From Parvibaculum sp041688015 (GTDB taxonomy: Bacteria; Pseudomonadota; Alphaproteobacteria; Parvibaculales; Parvibaculaceae): 64,000 bases of DNA. The notes under the pieces were generated by a model, which saw only the letters and a program-made list of their open reading frames with translations, searched no databases and was not told where the DNA came from. Shown piece after piece: positions 49,388-58,809 of the stretch. The translations under genes were made by a program, and so were the position numbers. The stretch lies in contig JBDNIY010000014.1 in the NCBI GenBank assembly GCA_041688015.1, forward strand, positions 119,934 to 183,933, given 5' to 3'. Positions within the stretch are counted from its first letter, which is position 1. Each line of letters starts with the position of its first letter.

Positions 49388-51679
49388 ATGAAGTTCCGCT
49401 TCCCCGTCTTTGTCATCGACGAAGATTTTCGGTCCGACAACTCCTCGGGCTTGGGCATCCGCGCGCTAGCACAGGCCATTGAGAACGAAGGTTTTGAAGT
49501 GGTGGGGGTGACGAGCTACGGCGACCTCTCCCAGTTTGCACAGCAACAGTCACGCGCCAGCGCTTTCCTTCTGTCGATTGACGACGAAGAATTTAGCACC
49601 GGACCAGACATTGATCCGGTGGTGGTGAACTTGCGCAACTTCATTGGAGAAGTGCGCCGGAAAAACCCCGATGTGCCGATCTATCTTTATGGCGAAACCA
49701 AAACTAGCCGCCATCTGCCTAACGACGTGTTGCGCGAGTTGCACGGTTTCATTCACATGTTTGAAGACACACCGGAATTCGTGGCACGCCATATTCTGCG
49801 TGAAGCCAAAAGCTATCTAAACGGTATTCAGCCGCCCTTCTTTAAGGCTTTGCTCCATTATGCCGAAGATAGTTCATACTCTTGGCATTGCCCGGGCCAT
49901 TCGGGTGGGGTGGCCTTCCTGAAAAGCCCGATCGGCCAGATGTACCACCAGTTCTATGGTGAAAACATGCTGCGCGCCGATGTGTGCAACGCCGTGGAAG
50001 AACTGGGTCAACTGCTGGATCACAACGGGGCCATCGGCGCGTCAGAACGCAACGCGGCGCGCATCTTCAACGCCGACCATTGCTTCTTCGTCACCAATGG
50101 GACCAGCACCAGCAACAAAATGGTCTGGCATCACACTGTAGCGCCGGGCGACGTGGTGGTGGTCGATCGCAATTGCCACAAGTCGATCCTGCACAGCATC
50201 ATCATGACGGGCGCTATTCCGGTTTTTCTCAAACCCACGCGCAATCACTACGGCATTATCGGCCCGATCCCGCAGAGCGAGTTCGAGATCGAGTCAATCA
50301 AAGCCAAGATTCGCGCCAATCCGCTGTTGGCGGGCGTTGACGCCGACACGGTCAAGCCGCGCATCATGACGCTGACGCAATCAACCTATGATGGCGTGCT
50401 CTACAACACCGAGACCATCAAAGGCCTGCTGGATGGCTACATCAACAATCTTCACTTTGATGAAGCCTGGCTGCCTCACGCTACCTTTCACCCCTTTTAC
50501 GGCAATTTTCACGCAATGGGCCGCAAGCGGGCGCGGCCCTTGCATTCGGTGACTTATGTCACCCAGTCAATTCACAAACTGCTAGCTGGCATCAGTCAGG
50601 CCAGCCACGTGCTGGTGCAAGATTCGCAAGACACCAAGCTGGATCGCCACCTCTTTAACGAGGCTTACCTGATGCACACCAGCACCAGCCCGCAATACAG
50701 CATTATTGCCAGTTGCGATGTGGCTGCTGCGATGATGGAACCGCCGAGCGGCACAGCGCTCGTAGAAGAAAGCATTGCTGAAGCACTCGATTTTCGCCGT
50801 GCGATGCGAAAAGTGGACGACGAATTCGGCGAAGACGACTGGTGGTTTAAGGTATGGGGACCGGACAAGCTGGTGGATGAAGGCATCGGCCGCTCCGAAG
50901 ATTGGGTTCTGAAGAGGACGGACACCGACGGCGTACAGCGATCCGACGGCGAAGACTCCTGGCATGGATTTGGCGACATGGCGCGTGGCTTCAACATGCT
51001 TGATCCGATCAAGACTACAATCGTTACGCCGGGCTTGAATTTGGATGGCCGTTTTGAGGAGGTGGGCATTCCCGCGTCCATTGTCACAAAATACTTGGCC
51101 GAACATGGCGTGGTGGTCGAGAAGACCGGCCTCTACAGCTTCTTCATCATGTTCACTATCGGCATCACCAAAGGCCGTTGGAACACATTGTTGGCGGCCT
51201 TGCAGCAGTTCAAAGACGACTACGACAAAAATCAGCCGATGTGGCGCACCATGCCGGAGTTCTGCGCCAAACAACCACGTTATGAGCACATGGGCCTGCG
51301 CGATTTGTGTCAATACGTGCATGCGCTCTACGCCAAATACGATGTGGCGATCTTGTCAACCGACATGTACTTGAGCGACTACACGCCGGCTATGAGGCCC
51401 AGCGATGCCTTTTCGCATATTGCGCAACGTACTACGCAGCGTGTGCCGATCGACGAGCTGGAAGGCCGCATCACAACCAGCCTTGTGACACCCTATCCAC
51501 CCGGTATTCCGTTGTTGGTGCCCGGTGAAGTGTTCAACCAAAAGATCGTAGAATATCTAAAATTCAACCGCGAATTTGCACGCGAGTGCCCAGGCTTTGA
51601 AACGGACATCCATGGTTTAGTGCAGGAGATTGGTGCCGACGGAACGAAACACTATTTCGCCGACTGTGTGGCGGTGTGA
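49388..51679 (+). CDS. Orn/Lys/Arg decarboxylase, fold type I
   Basis: The 763-residue protein has the three parts of bacterial inducible basic amino acid decarboxylases: an N-terminal wing (FPVFVIDEDFRSDNSSG), the PLP core (CPGHSGGVAFLKSPIG, HFDEAWLPHATFHPFYG, PLP lysine in TQSIHKLLAG) and a C-terminal domain. It converts arginine, lysine or ornithine to agmatine, cadaverine or putrescine and in enterics serves acid resistance. Length is normal for the family. No antiporter gene is adjacent, so a biosynthetic or regulatory role is as likely. Arginine and lysine specificity cannot be separated from sequence by eye. Confidence 0.9.
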   Translation: MKFRFPVFVIDEDFRSDNSSGLGIRALAQAIENEGFEVVGVTSYGDLSQFAQQQSRASAFLLSIDDEEFSTGPDIDPVVVNLRNFIGEVRRKNPDVPIYLYGETKTSRHLPNDVLRELHGFIHMFEDTPEFVARHILREAKSYLNGIQPPFFKALLHYAEDSSYSWHCPGHSGGVAFLKSPIGQMYHQFYGENMLRADVCNAVEELGQLLDHNGAIGASERNAARIFNADHCFFVTNGTSTSNKMVWHHTVAPGDVVVVDRNCHKSILHSIIMTGAIPVFLKPTRNHYGIIGPIPQSEFEIESIKAKIRANPLLAGVDADTVKPRIMTLTQSTYDGVLYNTETIKGLLDGYINNLHFDEAWLPHATFHPFYGNFHAMGRKRARPLHSVTYVTQSIHKLLAGISQASHVLVQDSQDTKLDRHLFNEAYLMHTSTSPQYSIIASCDVAAAMMEPPSGTALVEESIAEALDFRRAMRKVDDEFGEDDWWFKVWGPDKLVDEGIGRSEDWVLKRTDTDGVQRSDGEDSWHGFGDMARGFNMLDPIKTTIVTPGLNLDGRFEEVGIPASIVTKYLAEHGVVVEKTGLYSFFIMFTIGITKGRWNTLLAALQQFKDDYDKNQPMWRTMPEFCAKQPRYEHMGLRDLCQYVHALYAKYDVAILSTDMYLSDYTPAMRPSDAFSHIAQRTTQRVPIDELEGRITTSLVTPYPPGIPLLVPGEVFNQKIVEYLKFNREFARECPGFETDIHGLVQEIGADGTKHYFADCVAV

Positions 51680-51713
51680 TCTTGCGTTTGGGGGCGCAGC
51701 ACAGGCTCGCCTC

Positions 51714-51869
51714 TCACTGGTCGGGATGATCGTCATCGTCAAAGAGAATACGCACAGCTGCGCCCTCTAGGTCTTCATATTGCCCATCACGAAGCGCCCA
51801 GAGAAAAGCCAAAAGACCCACAACGCCAAGCACGAGCGCAATGGGAACAAGATAAAGAAAGCCGCTCAT
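51714..51869 (-). CDS. ccoS: CcoS, small cbb3 oxidase maturation protein
   Basis: A 51-residue frame starts MSGFLYLVPIALVLGVVGL and continues with LLAFLWALRDGQYEDLEG, ending in an acidic tail DDDDHPDQ. One membrane helix followed by WALRDGQYEDLEG is the CcoS hallmark; the protein is needed for cofactor insertion into cbb3 oxidase. Its ATG overlaps the ccoI stop as ATGA. Confidence 0.93.
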   Translation of the reverse strand: MSGFLYLVPIALVLGVVGLLAFLWALRDGQYEDLEGAAVRILFDDDDHPDQ

Positions 51870-54058
51870 GATTTTGGCCCGCGCGGGGTTTCGCGCAGGC
51901 GAAGCGCATTGGCCACTACAATGATTGACGACGACGACATGGCAAGCGCGGCCACCAGCGGCGTGACATAGCCGAGCACAGCGGCGGGCAACGCAATAGC
52001 ATTGTAGAGAACAGCCAGTGCAAAATTCTGTCGGATCAACCGTGCGCTTTGGCGCGCAACATCAAGGACGCTCGTGACAGCGCGAAGGCTGTCGTGCAAG
52101 AAAACAAAATCAGCGGCATTGCGCCCGACGTCCGCCGCACTTGCCGGAGCCATGGATACATAGGCCGAGACCAGCGCAGGCGCGTCATTCAGGCCATCGC
52201 CCACCATCATCACTTTATGGCCGCTCGACGTCAGTTTTGCGATGCCAGCGGCCTTATCGCCGGGCAGCAGTTCAGCCTTGAAGTGGTGAATGCCTAAACC
52301 TTCGGCAAGCCGCGAAACCGGCACCGCGCCGTCACCCGACATGATCTCGACACCGATGCTGCGCGCTGTAAGGTCGCGCACCACTTCGCGTGCGTCAGGC
52401 CGCAACATATCGTCGAATTCGAAATGGGCTAATGGCTGACCATTGCAAGCGAGATAGGTTCCCGGTTCCATCGTTGCCGCGTCGCTCAAGGCCCATTCCG
52501 CGCGGCCTAGACGCCATGTCGTGCCACCTGCCTCTGCCTCAACTCCAAATCCGGGCACTTCGCGCACCGCGTCGAAGGGTGCAGGCTGCGCGGCTGCGTC
52601 CGCTGCTGCCTGATGAATGGCGCGTGAGCAGGGATGGTTGGAGCGAGCGCCGAGCGCGCCTGCCAAGGCGAGGGTGTCTGGCGAAAATTTATCGGCGCCG
52701 CGCAACGTCAGGTGGCCCATCGTCAAGGTGCCGGTCTTGTCGAAAACAATATGGTCGATTTCGTTGATCCGCTCTAGCGCGGAGCCATCCCGGATCATGA
52801 TGCGTTCAGCAAACAGCCGCCGCGCTGCCATCATCTGTACCATCGGCACGGCAAGGCCCAGCGCGCAAGGGCATGTGATGATGAGGACCGCAACGGCTGT
52901 CGTGATCGCATAATGAACATCCCCATTGATCAACATCCAACCGATGAAGCTCAAAAGGGCCGCAAGATGCACGACAGGCGCGTAAAGATCGGAGGCGCGA
53001 TCGGCGATGCGGCGATAAGGCCCTCGCCCTGCTTCTGCTGCCTCCATCAAGTGCATCATCTCTGCAAGAAAAGAAGCGTCCGCCGCCGCACTCGCCGTGA
53101 TGGTCAGAGGCCCGGTGAGGTTCAGCGTGCCCGCTCTCAACGTCGCGCCGGGTGCCACCGCCACGGGCAGGCTCTCGCCTGTGATCAATGACTGATCGAG
53201 TTCGGAGTTGCCCGTCATGACGACGGCGTCAACGGGCACCCGCTCACCCGCCGCCAGCATGAGCTCCATGCCAGCATCAATGTCACTGAGCGGCATATAG
53301 GCAAAGCTACCGTTGGTTTGGCGTACATTTGCGCCGCGCGCGGCATAGGAAGCCAGGCCTTTGATGGCCGTTCGCGCCTTTTCACGCATTTGATGGTCGA
53401 GCAGGCGGCCTGTCAGCAAAAAGAACAGCAATGTTGTTGAGGCATCAAAATAGGCATGCTGGCCATGATGCATCGTGTCGTAGAGGCTCATGCCAAACGC
53501 CATCAGCAAGCCAAGTGAAATCGGCACATCCATATTCGTGTGGAAATGGCGCAGGCTTGACCAAGCCGAACGAAAGAAAATGCGGCCTGCATAGACCAAG
53601 GCAGGCAGCGCCAGCAGAGCCGAAATCCAATGGAAGAGATCGCGCGTTTCATCAGCTGCGCCAAGCCAGACCGAAACCGACAAAGCCATGATGTTGAGGG
53701 CTGCAAAACCCGAGACGGCGACCGCGCGCAGCAACTCGCTTCCAACCGGATCACCTTCCACCGAGGTGGTGGCCACCAGATATGCCTCAAACCCCAGTTC
53801 ATTAAGGGTCGGTACAACACGCGGCAATGGCGCATCGTCATGCCATTGCAAAGCGACGCGTCGCGTTGAGAGATTCACGCGGACATGCGCCACATTGGGC
53901 AATTCGCCCAAGCCCTTTTCGATGCGCCTGATGCAACCCCCACAGTGAATGCCCGGCACGGATAAGTCGGTTTGGCGTAGATGACCTTTGACGACACGGC
54001 TCGCCAGTCGAAACTCTCCCTCCGCTGCATGCGTATCGTGGGGGTAAGTCATGTCCAT
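51866..54058 (-). CDS. ccoI: CcoI/FixI copper-transporting P1B-type ATPase
   Basis: The 730-residue ATPase has one heavy-metal domain with GIHCGGCIRRIEKGL, eight membrane helices, the ion-path motif CPCALGLAVP, phosphorylation site DKTGT, and HP motif SNHPCSRAIHQAA. CcoI moves copper across the inner membrane for assembly of the CuB site of cbb3 oxidase. It lies five bases after the DUF2189 gene and overlaps ccoS. Confidence 0.95.
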   Translation of the reverse strand: MDMTYPHDTHAAEGEFRLASRVVKGHLRQTDLSVPGIHCGGCIRRIEKGLGELPNVAHVRVNLSTRRVALQWHDDAPLPRVVPTLNELGFEAYLVATTSVEGDPVGSELLRAVAVSGFAALNIMALSVSVWLGAADETRDLFHWISALLALPALVYAGRIFFRSAWSSLRHFHTNMDVPISLGLLMAFGMSLYDTMHHGQHAYFDASTTLLFFLLTGRLLDHQMREKARTAIKGLASYAARGANVRQTNGSFAYMPLSDIDAGMELMLAAGERVPVDAVVMTGNSELDQSLITGESLPVAVAPGATLRAGTLNLTGPLTITASAAADASFLAEMMHLMEAAEAGRGPYRRIADRASDLYAPVVHLAALLSFIGWMLINGDVHYAITTAVAVLIITCPCALGLAVPMVQMMAARRLFAERIMIRDGSALERINEIDHIVFDKTGTLTMGHLTLRGADKFSPDTLALAGALGARSNHPCSRAIHQAAADAAAQPAPFDAVREVPGFGVEAEAGGTTWRLGRAEWALSDAATMEPGTYLACNGQPLAHFEFDDMLRPDAREVVRDLTARSIGVEIMSGDGAVPVSRLAEGLGIHHFKAELLPGDKAAGIAKLTSSGHKVMMVGDGLNDAPALVSAYVSMAPASAADVGRNAADFVFLHDSLRAVTSVLDVARQSARLIRQNFALAVLYNAIALPAAVLGYVTPLVAALAMSSSSIIVVANALRLRETPRGPKS

Positions 54059-54063
54059 GACAG

Positions 54064-54855
54064 CTACCGCATCGCCAAATAGGCGTGCCAGCTCGCATGA
54101 CCAAGAAGCGGGAAGACAACGATGAGGCCAAGAAGGCCCGTAAATAAGCAGAAGCCAAACAGGCTCACAACGATCAAGCCCCAGCAGATTAGCACCGGTA
54201 GATTGTTCCAGGTCAACGCCATGCTGGTGCCTATCGCGGTAAAGGCATCAACGTCTTCATCAAGCAACATAGGTACCGAGAAAACGCTGATCGCAAAAGC
54301 AAAGGACGCAAAAAGGGCACCGACCGCGCTGCCAACAATGAGCATGGCCCAGCCCGTTGGGGTGTACAGTAGAATTTGCACAATGTCGGCGAGGCCATGA
54401 TAGGCCATCATGCCGAAGAAAAGCGCGTAGATGATGACGGCTGCACGCATCCACAGCAGCATCAAAAGCATCAAAAGCGCGCCTGCAAAAAGGATTTGCC
54501 CGCCCGAATTTGCTTTCACGAAAATCATGGACGAGAGCGTCACGGGTCGGTTTTTTGCCAGTCTGCGGCTTTTTTCATAAAGCCCCACGGCAATGATGGG
54601 ACCAACCACCATGAAGCCCGCAAGGGCTGGAAACAGCACCTGATCCCACCCGAGAAAGCGCATGCCGAGAACGACGCTGAGCGAGATCAGGAAGACCGCC
54701 AGTCCATAGGCCAAACTGCTGGCAGGTTGGGTCGCCAAATCGCGCGCGCCATCACGAAGCCAGCCAAAGGCAGCGCTGATAGGAAGATCGCGGCGGTAAT
54801 TGCGGCGCGCTGGAGAGAGGGGTGGCACAATTGGTGGCAATGTCGACATCTTCAA
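54064..54855 (-). CDS. DUF2189 family membrane protein
   Basis: The 263-residue protein has about six membrane helices (e.g. LAYGLAVFLISLSVVLGM, GWAMLIVGSAVGALFASFAFAISVFSVPMLLDEDVD) and matches the DUF2189 family. Function is unknown. It sits inside the cco gene run, between the small cysteine protein and ccoI, with gaps of 12 and 5 bases, so it is co-transcribed with oxidase genes. A membrane-quality or assembly role is possible. Confidence 0.85.
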   Translation of the reverse strand: MKMSTLPPIVPPLSPARRNYRRDLPISAAFGWLRDGARDLATQPASSLAYGLAVFLISLSVVLGMRFLGWDQVLFPALAGFMVVGPIIAVGLYEKSRRLAKNRPVTLSSMIFVKANSGGQILFAGALLMLLMLLWMRAAVIIYALFFGMMAYHGLADIVQILLYTPTGWAMLIVGSAVGALFASFAFAISVFSVPMLLDEDVDAFTAIGTSMALTWNNLPVLICWGLIVVSLFGFCLFTGLLGLIVVFPLLGHASWHAYLAMR

Positions 54856-54867
54856 CTCCTCGGCATT

Positions 54868-55083
54868 TCAACAGGACGAACTGGCAGCACTGAAGGATCC
54901 TTCCGGCGCTGGCGTTACGCCGGTCTGAATATGAGCCACGCAGTCCGGCTGAGAGGTCACCGCAACATAGACAAGATGCGCATTTGCCAGCAGGACGACC
55001 AGCAACCCCGCTATCACGGCGCTCGCAATCATCAACAGATTGCGCTTTTTGCGCAGAGCACCAACCGATGACCCCTCGCTCAT
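54868..55083 (-). CDS. Small membrane-anchored cysteine protein in the cco operon
   Basis: The 71-residue product has a basic start (GALRKKRNLLM), one membrane helix (IASAVIAGLLVVLLANAHLVYVAV) and a short outer part with two cysteines, SQPDC and a C-terminal SSSC. Family not firmly recognised; similar small proteins seem to occur in other alphaproteobacterial cco operons, from memory. It overlaps the ccoP stop by four bases. CcoG and CcoH are absent here, so this protein may take a place in assembly or copper handling. Confidence 0.78.
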   Translation of the reverse strand: MSEGSSVGALRKKRNLLMIASAVIAGLLVVLLANAHLVYVAVTSQPDCVAHIQTGVTPAPEGSFSAASSSC

Positions 55084-55952
55084 TTGTTCGCCTCTCCAAG
55101 GCTCAACACATAGGCCGCCAATATCTTGCGATCAACTTCGTTCAAACGCCCGTTCCAGTTCGGCATATAGCCTGAACGGCCGCTATAGACGGTTGTGAAG
55201 ATTGACTGCCGGTCGCCGCCATAGAGCCAGAATTGATCGGTGAGGTTCGGCGCGCCCATATCGGTGTTGCCCGTGCCTGTGTCGCCATGGCAAGCCGCGC
55301 AGCTTTCAGAAAACACCTTGTGCCCTGCGGCGATCTCTTCGGCCGAACCCACATCAGGCTGTGACAGGGACTGGACATAGGCGACCACATTCAGGATCGA
55401 GGCACGATCAAGAACACCGTCGCGTCCAAAGGACGGCATCTGGCTGATGCGCGTGTCATCGTCGTGCGCGTTCACACCGACGTTCACTGTTTCAAGTATC
55501 GCCTCTGCATCTCCGCCCCAGAGCCACGACTTGTCTGTGAGGTTGGGAAAGCCGGGGCCGCCCATCGCATCAACACCGTGGCAGGCGGCGCAATTGTCGC
55601 CGAAAAGCGGCTTTGCTGTTTCACGGACAATATGCATCAAGCTCGGATCGGCCAAAATGGCATCGACGCTCATAGCAGTGATCTTGTCCTGCCAAGTTTT
55701 CGTTTCCATTTTGGCGCGCTTCAGGTCAGCGTCGACCAGCGAATGCTGGCTCACCCCAAGCCATCCCTTGGTGTAGGTGTACCCAAGCGGAAATGCGGGC
55801 ATCAGCAACCAATAGAAGACCGAAAACACAAAGGCGAGACCGAGAAAAATATAGACGACCTTGGGGACCGCCGTGTTCAGCTCCTCAATACCGTTCCATT
55901 CATGGCCCGTCACCATTTGGCCAGTATGCGGATCACGCTTTTCTACAGACAT
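55080..55952 (-). CDS. ccoP: cbb3-type cytochrome c oxidase subunit III (CcoP)
   Basis: The 290-residue diheme cytochrome has an N-terminal membrane helix (VVYIFLGLAFVFSVFYWLLM), then two c-type heme sites, CAACHGVDAMGGPGFPNL and CAACHGDTGTGN, each with a later Met ligand (QMPSF; GYMPNW). It passes electrons from soluble carriers to CcoO. The start overlaps the ccoQ end by ten bases. Confidence 0.97.
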   Translation of the reverse strand: MSVEKRDPHTGQMVTGHEWNGIEELNTAVPKVVYIFLGLAFVFSVFYWLLMPAFPLGYTYTKGWLGVSQHSLVDADLKRAKMETKTWQDKITAMSVDAILADPSLMHIVRETAKPLFGDNCAACHGVDAMGGPGFPNLTDKSWLWGGDAEAILETVNVGVNAHDDDTRISQMPSFGRDGVLDRASILNVVAYVQSLSQPDVGSAEEIAAGHKVFSESCAACHGDTGTGNTDMGAPNLTDQFWLYGGDRQSIFTTVYSGRSGYMPNWNGRLNEVDRKILAAYVLSLGEANK

Positions 55953-56119
55953 GGCGTGTCCTCATCATCGAGATCGAGAATTTGTTGGGCAGCGTGGTCG
56001 AATTGAGCCTGATTGGCAGGCCATAGCGCATAGGCAACAGCGACAACAGACATGGCTATCAGATAGAACAACCCGAACGATTTGGAAAAGGCAACGAGTA
56101 TCTCATGATCCAGCGTCAT
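55943..56119 (-). CDS. ccoQ: CcoQ, small cbb3 oxidase subunit
   Basis: A 58-residue frame reads MTLDHEILVAFSKSFGLFYL, continues with IAMSVVAVAYALWPANQAQF and ends DDEDTPCL. One membrane helix followed by WP and an acidic tail is typical of CcoQ/FixQ, which stabilises the complex. The ATG lies three bases after the ccoO stop. Confidence 0.93.
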   Translation of the reverse strand: MTLDHEILVAFSKSFGLFYLIAMSVVAVAYALWPANQAQFDHAAQQILDLDDEDTPCL

Positions 56120-56121
56120 CA

Positions 56122-56853
56122 CTACTCTCCCTTGTCCGTGTTTTGATAGGCCGCTTCCGTCAGGCGCCCTAGCACTTGGAGATAGGCGACAAGCGCGTCC
56201 ATTTCCGTCAGCTCTTTCGGGTTGCCGTCAAAGACACGCACATTGGTCGCCTCGCCATAGCGCTCTGTCACACCATCAGCGTTATCGCCATCGGGATCGG
56301 CCTGCCCTTCGGCATCCTTCACGGCATTGGCGATCATCTCATCGGTATAGGGCACACCGACGTCGCGCTGTGCGATCAAATGTCGGCTCAGGTCATTGAT
56401 GCGCAACTTGTTCCGCTTTAACCACGTATAAGCTGGCATGACCGATTGCGGCACCACGTCGCGTGGGTTGTTGAGATGCACAACTTGCCAATGGTCTGAA
56501 TATTTACCGCCAATGCGTGCGAGGTCCGGCCCCGTTCGCTTTGAGCCCCAGAGCATGGGATGGTCATATTTAGATTCCACCGCCAACGAATAGGGTCCAT
56601 AGCGTTCCACTTCATCGCGCAGAGTACGGATCATCTGCGAATGGCAGGCATAGCAGCCTTCGCGGATATAGATATTGCGTCCTGCCAGTTCGAGCGGTGT
56701 ATAGACCCGCATATCAGGTACATTTTCCACGGTCTCATCAATCGTGAAAAGCGGTGCAATTTCAACGATGCCACCAATTGACGAGACGAGGATGATCGCC
56801 AAGGCAAATCCTATGGTGTGACGTTCAAGTTTGTAATGCGGACGTGAGAGCAT
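56122..56853 (-). CDS. ccoO: cbb3-type cytochrome c oxidase subunit II (CcoO)
   Basis: The 243-residue monoheme cytochrome has an N-terminal helix (IGFALAIILVSSIGGIVEIAPLF), the heme site EGCYACHSQMIR and the Met ligand in VMPAYTWL. RYGPYSLAVESKYDHPMLWGSKRTGPDLARIGG is the CcoO signature region. It lies five bases after ccoN. Confidence 0.97.
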   Translation of the reverse strand: MLSRPHYKLERHTIGFALAIILVSSIGGIVEIAPLFTIDETVENVPDMRVYTPLELAGRNIYIREGCYACHSQMIRTLRDEVERYGPYSLAVESKYDHPMLWGSKRTGPDLARIGGKYSDHWQVVHLNNPRDVVPQSVMPAYTWLKRNKLRINDLSRHLIAQRDVGVPYTDEMIANAVKDAEGQADPDGDNADGVTERYGEATNVRVFDGNPKELTEMDALVAYLQVLGRLTEAAYQNTDKGE

Positions 56854-56858
56854 GGCGA

Positions 56859-58499
56859 TTAATCCCCCGCCGTTACTGCAACAATGGGAATATCCGCCGT
56901 TCCCGTTCCCGCTAGATCACGGGAGTTGCGGATCGTCATGACAATATTATAGAGCCCAATGATCGGGCCTAAGAGAAATAGGAAGCCGCCAAAAGCGCGG
57001 GCAATATAATAGGGATGCATGGCGACAAGAGAATCGACGAACGAATAGGCAAGCGTGCCGCCATCATTATAGGTGCGCCACATCAAGCCTTGAATGATGC
57101 CCGAGTTCCACATGGCAAAGACATAAACAAGCGTGCCCGCAAGCGCGAGCCAGAAGTGCCATTCCACAAGTTTACGAGAATACATCTGCTCCGTCTTCCA
57201 CATCGAGGGCACAAGGCTATAAAACGCACCAAAGATAATCATGGACACCCAACCGAGCGTGCCGGCATGCACATGGCCGATGGTCCAGTCGGTGTAATGC
57301 GACAGCGCATTGACCGGACGGATGGCCATAAACGACCCTTCAAATGTCGCAAGGCCGTAGAAGATAGCCGCCACCACCATGAAGCGCAGCGTCGCGTCAT
57401 CACGCACACGGATCCAAGCTCCGTTGAGCGTCATCAGGGCATTGCCCGCGGCAATCCAAGACGGCACAAGCAGCATCAATGAGAACGTCATGCCGAGGTT
57501 CTGCACCCAGATCGGCAATGCGGTGTAATGAAGGTGATGCGACCCCACCCACATGTAAAAGAAGGTAATGCCCCAGAAGCCGATAATCGACATGCGATAA
57601 GAATAGATCGGGCGGCCCGCTCGCTTGGGGAGGTAGTAATAGAGCATCCCCAAAAAACCGGCCGTCAGGAAGAAGGCCACGGCATTATGACCGTACCACC
57701 ATTGCGTCATTGCATCCTGCACACCCGAAAAGAGCGAATAGCTTTTGGCTTCGGCAAAGGACACCGGCACCGCCAGATTATTGACGATGTGGAGCACGGC
57801 CACGACGAGAATGAACGCCATATAGTACCAGTTCGCCACATAGATATGCGGTTCCTTGCGGCGCGCAAGTGTGCGGATATAGAGCAGGAAGTAAGTGACC
57901 CAAACGATGACGAGGAGAATGTCGGCATACCATTCCGGCTCGGCATATTCCTTGGACTGGGTGATGCCCATCATATAGCCGGTGACCGCGAGAATGCAGA
58001 ACAGGTTGTAGCCGATCAGCACCACCCATGGGCTCAACTGATCAGGTAATCGCGCCCGCGAGGTACGCTGCACAACATGAAGGGACGTGGCAATCAACGC
58101 ATTGCCGCCAAAACCAAAGATCACGCCTGTCGTATGGACGGGGCGCAAACGGCCAAAGCTTGACCATGCGGCGTCAAAGGTGAGGTTTGGATAGGCGAGA
58201 AGCCAAGCCACCCAGTCGCCGACAAACATGGCGAAAATGGCCCAAATCATGGCAACGATGATACCGAAGCGTATCGGGTCATCGTAATATTCTGCCAGGC
58301 GTTCCTTACCCGGCTCGGGCGCATAGTAGCCGGTGATGACGGCACCTGCGACGAGAATCGCATAGGCCACAATAATGAAGCCATGCCCGCCGATTGGATC
58401 ATCTTTGCCTGCGATGGCAAAAAACATCCCAACGACAAGCAAAACCAACGACAGAAGAAGTGCAATCTGACGTTCGCCTAGTGTCAGTCCTTTAGTCAT
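56859..58499 (-). CDS. ccoN: cbb3-type cytochrome c oxidase subunit I (CcoN)
   Basis: The 546-residue catalytic subunit has twelve or more membrane helices and heme-copper ligands in RPVHTTGVIFGFGGNAL, WWYGHNAVAFFLTAG and GSHHLHYTALP, and HAGTLGWVSMIIFG. It reduces O2 with high affinity and pumps protons under low oxygen. It heads the ccoNOQP-x-DUF2189-ccoIS run. Confidence 0.97.
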   Translation of the reverse strand: MTKGLTLGERQIALLLSLVLLVVGMFFAIAGKDDPIGGHGFIIVAYAILVAGAVITGYYAPEPGKERLAEYYDDPIRFGIIVAMIWAIFAMFVGDWVAWLLAYPNLTFDAAWSSFGRLRPVHTTGVIFGFGGNALIATSLHVVQRTSRARLPDQLSPWVVLIGYNLFCILAVTGYMMGITQSKEYAEPEWYADILLVIVWVTYFLLYIRTLARRKEPHIYVANWYYMAFILVVAVLHIVNNLAVPVSFAEAKSYSLFSGVQDAMTQWWYGHNAVAFFLTAGFLGMLYYYLPKRAGRPIYSYRMSIIGFWGITFFYMWVGSHHLHYTALPIWVQNLGMTFSLMLLVPSWIAAGNALMTLNGAWIRVRDDATLRFMVVAAIFYGLATFEGSFMAIRPVNALSHYTDWTIGHVHAGTLGWVSMIIFGAFYSLVPSMWKTEQMYSRKLVEWHFWLALAGTLVYVFAMWNSGIIQGLMWRTYNDGGTLAYSFVDSLVAMHPYYIARAFGGFLFLLGPIIGLYNIVMTIRNSRDLAGTGTADIPIVAVTAGD

Positions 58500-58809
58500 A
58501 TGCCCCTACTCGACCCTGATAGCGCGCGATCCGACGCCCGCATTTTTATCAAATATCATCCGCTCTCGTCTGATTTCTCAAAATCATTACCAAGAGTTCA
58601 CGTTCAACCTAACAACACTCCGCGGGAAGGGAAAGCCGTGCCGCGCGCTATTCGAGCGGGCGAAAAGTCACACCACGAATGCCACATTTGAACGGTTCAA
58701 TATTGGGCAGATTTGACCAAGACAAACCTTGAGGTTTTGAAAAATGCAAACGGTTACGGACAATATACCACATAATCTCGGACGCTAGATTCGTCAGGCG
58801 TCAGATTCA
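58500..58809. other. ccoN upstream region, no gene
   Basis: About 310 bases between ccoN and the globin gene, both on the minus strand. It must contain the cco promoter. A half-match to an FNR/FixK box (ATTTTTATCAA around 58543) is present, but no full TTGAT-N4-ATCAA was found. Nothing else was recognised. Confidence 0.45.

Noticed and set aside
58500..58700. FNR/FixK box upstream of ccoN
   Set aside because: Only half-sites (such as TTTTTATCAA) were found; no sequence fits TTGAT-N4-ATCAA well enough to annotate.
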